From Cristatella mucedo (Eukaryota; Bryozoa; Phylactolaemata; Cristatellidae), in assembly GCA_009760855.2 (NCBI GenBank), contig WPIO01000045.1:3115501-3179500 (forward strand): 64,000 nt of DNA, written 5' to 3'. This document shows, one piece after another, positions 49,221 to 61,500 of this stretch (position 1 is the first letter of the stretch; each line of letters starts with the position of its first letter). The position numbers and the translations under genes were made by a program. The notes below the pieces were generated by a model that searched no databases, was not told where the DNA came from, and saw only the letters and a program-made list of their open reading frames with translations.

Positions 49221-49580
49221 TTACGTTTTACTAAGACTATTTCTAATATGCCCTGCAAGTGCTTGTAGTATTGCTAAAATAACGAAACAATCAGAGACAT
49301 TTTGTTGGCTGGCCACGGAGGAATGCGTTGGGTAACAGCAAGAGGTCGCATCCGGTAACTTCTTGGCAATCATATCTAAGACATTAGTCAGATTGCCGTC
49401 GTTTATCTCAGGTCTTATTCCGAGAAGTCGGCACATGAGCGGATATAGATCAACGGATTCGATGGTCTCTTTTACGTAGCCCTTTCGAAAGTCGGGACCT
49501 TTGGCTACTAACATTGAATTCATGCTGGCTAAATCGTTGTCGTAGCCGTGAACACCCGCTTGAAAAGATCCCCCGGAAGC
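49221..49580 (-). CDS. ENPP B exon 6 (H332, C-terminus, stop)
   Basis: Acceptor TTGCAG|GCT. It encodes [16 protein letters not shown] to a cysteine-containing linker (DATSCCYPT), a hydrophobic run CFVILAILQALAG and a polar tail HIRNSLSKT before the stop. Confidence 0.92.
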   Translation of the reverse strand, partial: ASGGSFQAGVHGYDNDLASMNSMLVAKGPDFRKGYVKETIESVDLYPLMCRLLGIRPEINDGNLTNVLDMIAKKLPDATSCCYPTHSSVASQQNVSDCFVILAILQALAGHIRNSLSKT

Positions 49581-52500
49581 CTGCAAAACACAGTGCAAAC
49601 AATATCATTAATAGAGTAATACGTGTTGTGCATTTAGCGGTTGCATCTTTGATTTGCCTTTCAAACATCATATGCACTTCAATTTGCTCGATTAGGTTGC
49701 TGCTTGTTTTGATGAAACAATCTCTACTACGCTCATCGCCCTCAAAGGTTTAGCTCGTACATTCTACGAATACCGAGGCAGACGTACTAACAAATCTTTT
49801 TTCCATAACCCAATCTCGATCAAAAATGAAAGCAGTCAAAATAAAAGTTAAAAAGCAAAGGCAGCATGCTCTCATTTTGCCTTCACCATCTTGAAATGCA
49901 TTTACTATTCGCCAGATCGATCGCATTTCATTACATGGCAATAAACTAAACTCCGGCAGCCACGTGCTCACCAATAAATTAACTCAACCAATTGAAAATA
50001 GTCACACAAGAGCACGGAAAGCTATTTATTCTGTAAGTGCATCACAGAAAAATTGTCTGCATAACATCCACTTAATCCTTGATTCTATTAGTAGTTACAG
50101 ACGGAGCTATCTGGGCATGTCTGCACAGACAGAGTACTGCATACGTATATGCACATATGGAGCTATGCATGAATCTATGTACAGACGGAGCTATGCACAG
50201 CTTAGAAGCTTGACGAGAGATAAGGCTTCAACTATTTAGGGAACTTACGATCAGTTCAAAGTGAAAGATTGCCGGTCTTGTTTGGCCCAGTGGTTAAGGT
50301 GCTCGCCACGACTAAGGTTTGGCCGAGGTCGTGGGCTTGAGCACTGTACACATGTGAAGCGCCTGAATAGAGACTAAGTTCTCTTAGGGTGCTGTATAAA
50401 TGGATTACATTTTTCTACTTTTTGTTGGACATCAAGGGCTATCTTGATTGTCTCTATTGCGAGTTATATTGTTAGAATGCCGGAAGTGGTTAAGTCGTAC
50501 TGGCCTGAGAGGGGATTCAAATAAGAAACTGAGAAGGGAAAATAGATCATTTGTCTTTAGGTCGTCATGGACAAATCCCTCGACTTCGGCAAGCTTGAAT
50601 GTTAAAAATTATATCTGGATGCAGATTTTGCTAGCTGTAACGTAGCCGTAAGATTTTCTGCATGAGAGCCAGTGCTTGCCTTTAGTGGTGGGCATTTTTG
50701 AAGTATTCAATACAGCTACGATCACTACCAATCGTATTTTCCTGATCTGATCGCTTAGCATGCTGAGAGAAGACATGCCATCTGCGAGTGAACACAATTT
50801 ACCTTCCCATTCTGAGGCTCTGAGTGCCGGATATCCTGTAGACCCAGTTTCCGTCCAATATCTATGCGGTGAATAGAGAGCGTAATTGTGGTTATTAATA
50901 ACTGTCAGTACCCACAGTTTTCCCACTAACCTGTTTGAGCTAAAAATGAATCGGAGACAGTAGGTCGTTATTCCGAGCTTTGAACGAGCAGGGCTTTAGA
51001 AGCTAGACTAAAAAAGCCAAGATTAATACGTCACACCTATTGATAGGCATAAGGCCTTAGGAAAGGCTTTTGTCCTCTCTCAAGACATCCATTCGCAACT
51101 GGCCATCGAGCTCCTGCAGCATCTGCAAGCGATCAGTGTCCTGTCCTACAGCCAGGGCACTCACTCACTGCTGACTGATGCCGCGACATCCCCTTATTTC
51201 GTCGCATTCATAAAAGAATATAATAATAATAATCACTCACTGCCCTGAACTTAATGCTTTCTAGGCGCTTTACATTTGCTGCAAAGTGATACCAATAGAA
51301 TAGTAAGTAAAATCATTGCTTGAAAAACAAAGGGTTTACATGCACTGGGTCAGCATGCAAATGTGGTTAGTGGCAGCATGAACAGTGTCAGCACGCATAA
51401 GCACACTCACCACTTCCTCACTAGGTCCCCCTACTAGCTCCTTACCGATCAGCCTGGCGGCGAGTTAGCACTTTAGAGACCTCCTCGCACGAGTCGGCTT
51501 TAAGTCAACGTTTTCACTTTTCAGAAGGTTCCCATGCCGTAAAGGGTCCTGCTATATCATGCAGATGTAGCAACTGGGGCCATGACTTGCCACCCTTTTT
51601 TCAAAATTGAATAGCTACGGAGTGTAGCTGTTCTCAGTAAAGGTAGAAAGCCACAGTTCCAGCATGCTGAGAAACACTGTCTAAATTAAAGGCAGTGTGC
51701 TACTCATTCTTTTGGACGCAGTATGGCGTTGTCACTCAAATCCTCAAGCAGTCCGATCTGCGAATCATTTTCCGGTTCGAGAATGCTGTCGTTCACGGCG
51801 TCTCGGTACCGGCGGAGCTCCGCATCCGAAAAACGTGAACAAGGCGCACCGCTCTCGCAGCTGCACGGCTGCTTTGCTCTTTCGCCGGAAAACGATTGCC
51901 GCCACCCGAAATGCGTGCGAAAAACACAATTCAACCTGCGGGCTATCGATATCGGAAAATGGACCCAACGTGTGTTTCCGATGTGGTGATACCTGCGATG
52001 GATAGCGAAAATAGATCATCTCGCGCGCGCCCTTTCGTCGAGAAACTATGCTGCTGGGTACGCCCGCCGACCCGGCGCGACCGCTGTTTGCCGTCTCGCT
52101 CCGACGTGCTCGTCGACCCCCAGTTTTTACTTGGCTCCTATTGACTTGCAAATAAAGGAATTTACGAACAAGCTATAACCAAATCGGAGACCCCAGAGTC
52201 CAGAAACCGCTGACCAGCGAGCCCGTGCGGACATGCGCGCATGCAAATGCTTAAGTCAGGAGAGGGGCTAAGGTGCTCGCACACATCGACCAAGGTGGTG
52301 GCTCCAATTCATGTGGCACGCTGTCCTTGATTGTCCACAATAACCCGTAAGAGTTAGTAGCCAATAAGGCCCTCCTGTAACTAAATTAACGACGGAGTTG
52401 AATAAGCCCATTTTTACTGTAAGATTGAGGATAAAATAGAAACTACGGCAAAAATTATGATACAATCCTTAGAAGAAAAGCCTGCACCAGCGGTCTCGTC

Positions 52501-55500
52501 ATCAAGCTGGTGTGGCTACTGGCTAAACGTAACGCACCCTTTTATTAATCTGGAATGAGTTAAGATAGTAAAAACAACGACATATTTTTAGTTTTCTATG
52601 AAGATTAAACCTCTTTTTTGAAAATCCCGTCTGCTGTAACGAAGTATAGTGGTGAATTAGCGTGAAAAGCGTCAACACTTGTAGTGCGAGTAAGCACCTA
52701 AAGTGTACTTTACTCGCATGGAGGACAAGCTGTTAGCGACAGACAGATCTGTGGTTTCTCTTGAACAAATTGTTCTATAAGTAAACGGATGTCACGGTAT
52801 TAGTTGACAGAAGGCTGCAACCCTAAAGCAACGCTTGAACTGAAGTACTTACAAATTATAAGCGTTTATCGCATTAGTTTTTGAGATTCTGCATATATGC
52901 GTGCCTGCGTGTTGGTTAGTGTTCTTGCACGCGCATGCGTTCGAGTCTGCTTGCCGAAACCCATGCTTGAGTAGAGCTATCGGTTGATAAATTTTCGGGC
53001 CGTTCGGTACGCTATGCAAGGAGACCGGCGCCGCAAGTGCAATGCCGGGTGATGATCCGGCACGCTGCTGCCCTATCCATCCCGATAGTAATAAGAAAAA
53101 AACTTCCATTTCTCATGAAGGTCCGACTCATCCACACCACTATTTCCCAGCTAAACCAGATCCGCTGGCTCGCCTTACCGCATAAATCTATAACCCCGTT
53201 GAAGGAGAGCTCGTCCTTGTGTGCATGCGGTATCACTCTATTCATAATCTTACCAATGAGGTAAGCACCCAGCCTTCATCCGCGACGATAACGATGGGCG
53301 TGATCCTGGTACTTTTGCTGAAGTGCAGACGTACCGGAAGCTCCTCTTTATAGTACACCTTCATTCGTGGATGAGCGTTTTTTAAGTCATCGTAAATCTA
53401 TTAAAAAATGCGGAGAATGATAGTCACCGGTCAGGCTAAAATGCAGTCAGACGGACTTTCAATCGTATATCATCACGGTAAGCAAGAATCCGACAGAGGC
53501 TGACTTGCAAGCACTGCCGGAACAAGGGGGTGGCAGAGGGCATTTGCCTCTCCTCCTCACATCGGCGTAGCAGCCTGGGCCGCGCCCTATTTCTAAGCCA
53601 GCACCCTAACAAACGGCAAAATTATTTCTTAATTCCACTCGATGAGCAACCGAAGAGTTCGCGTCGAATAAACACTGTTATTGGTGCAAGAAGTTTCCTT
53701 GATTGCGGGTTCAGCGGTGCCCACTTACAAATACAGCCAGTCTTGCCTACCTCTACAAACGTTTGCAGGTTTCCCTCTCCTCCCCAGCCTCTAGATAAAA
53801 ATCCTCGCTCCTCCTCTGCTTACAAGCACTGCACTCCGAAAGGCTGTGTTTTCGCAAAGCTGTTTTTTCAATGCTAGATGAGATTTATTTTAATTCGTTG
53901 TTTGCCTGCTCTGTTCTGCAGCTCTTGTTTTCTTACAGATTTGTAAAAAGCTTTCAACTTCACTCCGTAGATCATTTGCAGCTGAACTGACACTCTGGAT
54001 AGTGAGCTCAGTGAGTCATCAACCTCCTTCTCAGACCTTTCTTTCTCTCTTTTTTGAAAAAAATTAGGATTTTATCTTTTTGATTTTTTCTTGTTTTTGA
54101 TTTTTGTCATTGTGAAACTCCATTCGACAATCCAAACTAATTTGCTTAAAAATGCCTGAATAGAGATTCCGTTAGATTATAGGGCTGTATAAATTAATCA
54201 GTATTCTTATACCAACCCTGAATGAAATGCTACCGGTGAAAGATTTCTTACCTTATTCAAGTATCCAGGTTTTGGATAAACGAAACCAACGGCAGACGCG
54301 TAAGACCATTCGACATTAGACCAATTCGTATATTTTGGTAATCGAATGACCTGAGTGGACGATCCGATTGTCATCCCGTGATCGGATGAGACGATTACAT
54401 TTACTGAATCCTCCAAACCGGCCGCCTTCAGCCGGTACACGAGATAGCCTAGCACTGAATCCATCTCCTCCACCATTTGCAGCGTTTCAGGCGCACCCGG
54501 GCCCTTGCTAGACAAATAATTGCCATTAACAACGCGATCAGTGACGGACACAAAAGCTTTCAATGCAGCTCGTGCTGGTGCAAAAGCATTAGGAGCGACT
54601 TCTGCTGCTTCCTTAGTGTCCGAATCTACTATGCAGCAAATAGCTATTATTTAATGCTGTCCTTGAAACCTTGGCGCCTGATGAAATGTAGCTGCCTGAC
54701 GATCTGCTGGGTTACACGTACCTGTGACCGATGCTATCAGGCTGGTTAAAGTAAAGCGTGACGATGTTTATCTTTTCATCCTTTAGCCATCGTATGACCT
54801 CGTTCACCCTCACAAGGTTTGGTGTGCTGCCTGAGTACCTGTACCAATGCAATGGTCGGAAGCCTTGCAGTTCTACATCACTGCCTGCAATATACCGGGC
54901 TCTGTCTGCATGAAACGCAACATCAACCGGAGCAGGTTTAACTCAATTGCAGCGGCTAAAATACAGCTTTTCTTTAATTGTGGACTAGCATTTGAAGATT
55001 TCAGTCACTTTGGGTACCTATTTGGTGAATAATGACCGAAAAAAATTAGTTTATTTGTATATAATTTTTTCAAAGAAAAATGTACCTTAAGGGAGATAGG
55101 AAATTGAAGGAGAACGAGAAGGCGAGGGATAAAAGGTTGGGCAAGAGTATTTGTTTACTTAATCATTATACTACCAGGGAATATCGCCTCTGAAATTACC
55201 TGACTCATCACAGTCAACAGTCATCGGTCGTAGCCTACTCACCAGCTCTCGACCGGAATTTTACATGCACCTATGTTACTTAACACGGAGATTAGTAGCT
55301 TCTCGTGGTCATATGATTATTCAAGCGCTTGCAAGGTGGCCAAGGGTAGATACGTAGCTGATTCATTTGCCAGAGCACAGGCAAATGAATCAGCTATATT
55401 TCTACCCTTGGCCACCTTGCAAGCGCTTGAATAATCATATGACCACGAGAAGCTACTACTCTCCATGTTAAGTACGAGAAACTTAATTTTTTGGAGCGTG

Positions 55501-58500
55501 ACTATAATCTCCCAGATGTAACGTTGCTAACTCTTTGCCCTCGCCCGGATGAACATTAAACGAGCTAGGTTTACGATGCAAAAGCTTTAAAAGGCATACA
55601 AAAGATCGAGACCAACCACCGACAGGAATACGAGGACCACTGTAGATTTACCCATTGGTCCTACCAAAGCCAAGTCTACCTTCTACAAAAACATCGCTGA
55701 TTCACAGATGCACGATCCATAAATGCTTATGTTGACGATCAACCATCTCCTCAAAGGCTTCCAGGTTAGTGCCTTACCTAGTGATCCCTGTAATGATCTA
55801 GCTGATCTCTTCTCTAGCTTTTTTGTCAAAAAAAATTGACAAGATCAGAGAGTCCATCCCTAAAAGTGCACTATCTCTCTCTCTCTGGAATCTGGTTCCT
55901 CAATTCTTTGCAGCACTTCACTGTCTAATAATAATAATAATACACGATAAAGTGCCCTCATAGACCTCAATCTCTTTCTAGGCGTTTTACACTTGCTGCA
56001 AAAAAACACGTTAGAATGGTGAGTGGCAGCATACCTGATAAGCAACAGTAATAACATGGTTAGGGGTGATATGCACAGGGTCAGCATGCAAGTGTGGTTG
56101 GTGGCAGCATGCAGCAGTGTCAGCACGCATAAGCACATACAGAACAAATCACAAGGACCCACTCAATGCTGTCATAAGAAGGTGCGTTTTAAATTTCTAA
56201 TTTAAATTTGGTAGAGTAAGGGGATGTCGTGACACAAGTCGGAAGTTAGTCCCAGGCTTTGGGAGCACCCGAACTACAGGCATGGTCTCCAAAGGATTTG
56301 AGGTTTCTACGAGGAATAGGTAAACAGTTTGATTCCAAAAAGCGGTTTGTACGATGCTTGGCCTGGTAGGGCAGTGGACTAATAAGTAGGCTGGAGCCAA
56401 ATAATGAAGAGACCTAAAGGTGAGCGACAGAACCTTGAAGTCAATGCCTTGCTTGACTAGAAGCCAGTGCACATCAGCTAGAAGTGGTGCAATGTGGCAA
56501 CTGCCGTGCTCACAACAGAAAAGCCTAGCAGCAGAGTTGTGCACCAGCTGTAAGCGTCTAATTGCACATGCCGGTAGACCAGCAAGCAGTGAGTTACAGA
56601 AGTTAAGAGGGGATGTCACACAAATGTGTGGACCAACTGAGATATCGTAACCCTCTCTAAACAAGACCAAATTTTAGCAATGTCATGTAGCTGAAAGTAG
56701 GGGCGCGTGACAGTGGAGCTAATGTGGTTGTAAGTTTAATGGTCACTTTGGATCGTTAAAGCTAGATTTCGTGCAGATTCAACAGGAGATATGCTGGCAG
56801 AGTCGATTTTGAGCGTTAACCTTTCCAATTTATGAATCACACTAGGTTTTCCCATAACTAGTAATTTAGATGTATCATCATTTAATTTGAGAACATTTGC
56901 TGCCATCCATGTGCTGATATCATCAATACATGCAGCAAGGGATTTGAGAGAATTCAACGTGCCGGAGGGCTAGGAGAGATCAAAGCGAAGGTACACCTAC
57001 GTGTCATTTGCGTAAAAGTGAAAGGCTTGACTGTGCTTGGCAATTACATTGTCAAGAGGGAGAGTATAAACCGTGGAAAGACAGGACCTAGCATGGAGCC
57101 CTGAGGTAATCCATACTGCAGAGGTTCATCTGTCATCATTTGTCGTCTTCCATCTTTTTCTATTCACACCAGTACTCTGGAGTATCCCACTGAGATAGGA
57201 TCTGAACGATTGCAATGCAGTTCCAGTGATGCCCAGGCGAGATGAGAGGCGTTCAAGGACTTGGTGATCCATAGTATCAAAAGCTGCCGAAAGATCGAGC
57301 AAAACAAGCAGAGATACTCTACCCTGTGTCTGCATTGCTAAGTAGGTCGTTGTACACCCGAAGCAATGCTGAATCTGTGGAGTGATTAGCTCTAAAGCCA
57401 GACTGGAACTTACTAGAAAGGTTTGAAGTTTCAATATATGAGTTCAGCTAGTCTGACACGACTCGTTCCAATGTCCTTGATAGGAACGGTAGAAGTGAGA
57501 TTGGGCTGAGGTTGCTCAAGTTCTCTTGGTCTAGTGCTGCTTTCTTGAGTCGTGGCCTAACTACTACCTTTATGAAGGGAGCTGAGACATGAACAGAGAC
57601 TAATGACATATTTTTGACGTTATTTATGCATAATAGTAGCAGATCAATGCAACCTAGGAGCAGGACAGTGCGAGTATATTCTAAAAGACTAGTTGCCTTC
57701 TTTGATTAGGACATGACCTTCAGGATGAGGTTACTAGTGAATTTTAGGTCCCTTAATTATCCAGCTCCAGCCTACCTATCAGATCTACTCCTACACCAGG
57801 CTAAGCATCGTACCATCCGCTTTTTGGAATCCAAATATTGAATAATACCTTGACAAATCTCAAATCCTATGGAGATCGCGCCTTCAGTTTGTAAGCTCCT
57901 AAAGCATGATACGCACTTCCGACTTGGTCGCGACATCTCCCGAGTTGTCCACATTTAAAAAGAAACTAAAATGCATCTTTTTATCACAGCATTTATTAGG
58001 TCTCTGTGATTCGTCATTTATGTGTTCATACGTGTTGACACTGTGCACGATGCAAATAACCACACTCTCATGCCGACCCTATGCCAATCACCCTAACTAT
58101 GTTATTCTTGTTGCGTATTGAGGATGCTACCACAATCCATTCGATCGTTCTTCTAATGCAGCCAATTAAAATTGCTTAGAAAGAGATTTAGTTCTCTGAG
58201 GGTGCTGTGTCAAACGTATTATTATTATTATTACTGCAACTCGAACGCTGAGAGTGATTGAAAAACCATCGCTGCGACCTTGTCAATCCAAAAACTCATA
58301 CCAACTGGCTTGTGGGAACGCGTCTGCCAAAATCTCACTATCAGGCTGCACGAAAGCACTCGTCAGAGCAGCGGCAGTAGAGGTGCGGAAAAGTTAAGGG
58401 CTCAACTGCCAAACATCAGCCTAGAACGAGGAGCCAGAGTCTGCACTCATGCGGCTCGCCGGAGGACAGAACCGAGCGAGAGCGTGACGCAGCTCCCACG

Positions 58501-61500
58501 CTCGACCGGCCGTGGGCAGCGGTCAAAGCCCCTCGTACCTGGCCAGAAGTAGGTTGCAGCCGTCAGTCCTTGCTTCATTCCTGTCAACCAGATAGGCTCA
58601 CTTTTATTCCACCACTTCTCGTCGACAGTAGACATTGAGAACCTTTCCTTAGTCACAGGATCGTACATGCTGTTCGAGATGAGTTCGTGGTTACCTGGAT
58701 AACGGCCTATAAAAGCGAGAGCGATGTTACCACTTACTGTTGGCCGATTTTTTCTTGAAAGTGAATGCAAAGTGCCTAGAAAGAGATAGATTTTTCTGAG
58801 GGTGCTTTGAAAATTCATGGTTATGTAATGTATATTCTTGATTATTATTATGGACGCCAGCTAGCGGACGCCGATCGTCGCAACGAGCTCCTTCTCTTAA
58901 AGAGGCAGCAAGCATTTGAAATTTGCTGTGATCGGTACAGCTAATGCATGTCTATGCTTTGCATGTAGCTCTGCTATGCTTAGCCTTACTTACGGTCCAG
59001 TGCCAGCACCAGCTTGATCGCACCTTAGTGGTAACAATAATAATAACGATTTTCTATAACGGCCTACGAGAACTTAGTACCTACCTGGACAATTGACCTA
59101 TTCTTCAAAAGAAGCTTATCAATTTTCTAGTGACAACATGCACAGGCTCAGAACGTATAAGCACATAGAAAAATATTCAACAGACTCTGCAAATGCTTCG
59201 AGGAAACGGTACGCATTTAGCTCCTTCTGAGCTCTCGTCAAGCCCAGGGGTTTCATGGCGTCAGTCGGAAGTTAGTTCTAGGCTTTGTGGGCCATGCAAA
59301 CTGAAACGCGGCCTATAAAAGATTATACTTGGCTAGAAGCGCAGCTATATGACTTGAGTTTGAAGAGCGAGTGGTACGATGCCTAATGACTGTAACTCAC
59401 TGCTTGCTTCCCTACTGGAATGTGCAATCAGGCGCTTACAGCTGGTGCAAAACTCTGTAGCTAGGCTTTGTACTTAACTTAAGCTCTGTAGCCAGTCGTG
59501 AGCGTCGCAGTTGCTACATCACACCATTTTTCGCCGACTTGCACTGGCTACCAGTCAAGAAAATGATCGACTTCAAGGTTCCATTGCTCACTTTTAGGTC
59601 ACTTCATTCTTTGGCTCCAGCCTACCTATTAAATCTACTCCACCAGGCCAAACATCGTCCCACCCGCTTTTTTGGAAACTAGCTTTACGTACACCTCGTA
59701 CAAACCTCAAATCTTTTGGAGTCTGTGCCTTTTGTTCGTATGCTCCTAAAGCCTAGAACTCCCTCCCGACTTGCGTCAGAACATTCCCTGACTTGACCGC
59801 ATTTAAAAGAAACTAAAAACGCACCTATTTATGACAGCATTTAGTGGGTCTTTGTGATTCGTCCTTCGCGTGCTTATGCGTGCTGACACTGTGCGTGTCA
59901 CCCCTAACTGTATTATCATGTTGTTCAAGCATGATACCACTCACTATTCGATTGCGTTTCCTTTGCAGCAAATGTAAAGCGTCTAGAAAAAGATTTAGTT
60001 CTCCGAGGGCGCTTTATCAAGTGTATTTTTATAATAACCCGATGAAGAATCAGTTAAGAAAGGAAAGTAGAAGCAAGAGAATGCAGGAATCTGAAATTGA
60101 GGGGAAAATCCGTGTAGCCAGTTGCTTGATGGGAATCCGCGCATGTCGATAAGGATTAGTTTAACAAACCCGCAGCTTTCGTGACAGTCATGATAAACGA
60201 GCCTAACTGCCAAGTTTTCCACCAGCCATAAGCGCCTGATCGCAACGACGGATAGAACTGCAAGATGTTGGTTACGGAATTTAAGAAGGCATTCAACAAA
60301 TGCATGGACAAACTTGGATTATGTACAATTGTCTAAACAGGCCCAAATGTACACAACTTTACCTAGTTCAAAGTAGGCAGACTTGACTTTGGGGCTGATG
60401 TGGTCGTCTAGTGGGAGGTCACTTTGGAACAAGTCAACTAGATTTCTGGACAGATGCTACGAAGAATATGCTGACAGAGACCATTTTAGGCGTAGATTTT
60501 CCAGCTGCTGGGTGAAACCAGGTTTCCTGGTAGCTAGCATGTTGGCTTTACCTTCGATAAAGTTGAGAAGGTAGCTACTATCTAAGTGAATATGCTAGCG
60601 ATACAAGCTGCCCGGGAGTTGAGAGAGCTCGGTGTGCTGGAAGGCAGATGAATCAAAGCACGTGTGTTATATTCCAAAAATTAAATCCTAGATTGCGGTT
60701 GGCGATCAGGTCGAGAGCATTTCACGGGCGAAGAATGAAGAGCGTGACTACAAGTCAGCTAGTCTATGTCGATCGATTTAGTTATGAGATGGGTCGGAGA
60801 ACTAAAATAGAAGTCAGGCAGAAACTATTGGTATTATGTCGTAATTCTGTGCCACCTCAAACGATTTCTGAATGTAAAGGATATTTCTTTCTTGGCCTTA
60901 TGGAGTTTGCGACAGAATTACTAATGTCCGAGAGGCTCCGTCGCTGCATTGGGAGATTTTTAAGAGACAAGTGCATCTACTTGAACGAGGGAAGGCGCTT
61001 TGCCCTGCTCAGGCTAAGGAGCTGCAGCATCCCAGGGGCTGGCTTGCTCTGAAAGCAACAGCTGGTTGCTAGAAGGCATGCGCTAACGCTTGTGGCTTAA
61101 CAAATCTTGTCTGAAGGCCAGTTGAAATTCACACTGTCTGCCTAGCAAAAATCAAATCGACTCTCAGTCAGAACAATTTTCTATCCCGAAGGGATCATCA
61201 ATATATTTTTGACTGTTGCTTAAGAATTTGTGGTGGAAAGTAGCTGTGCATATAAAAGTTACGCAACTAATGTTGATCAGTATATAAATGCTTCAAATGA
61301 TGATTAAGTCGAACATTTAGGATCGGCAACCGTCCAGCTAGGTTGAAGATCCCCGAAAGATAAGAGAAGTAGTAGCTTTATGAAGCGACGAATAATTTAA
61401 ACCATTAGTTGCTTCAGGTTGATCATGATTCAACAGCGGATATCCATCGACAGAAAACTACACACCTTAGACACACCCGAATTGTTTGGAGGAGAAGTAC

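Noticed and set aside
50609-50926. 105-residue minus-strand ORF considered as the missing ENPP exon
   Set aside because: It lacks ENPP motifs; the true exon 5 was found at 53254-53397 (and 22611-22754) with the right phase and sequence.
51765-52151. 128-residue minus-strand ORF in intron 5 of B
   Set aside because: The aligned sequence in A (20340-20690) has different frames and stops, so it is not under coding constraint.
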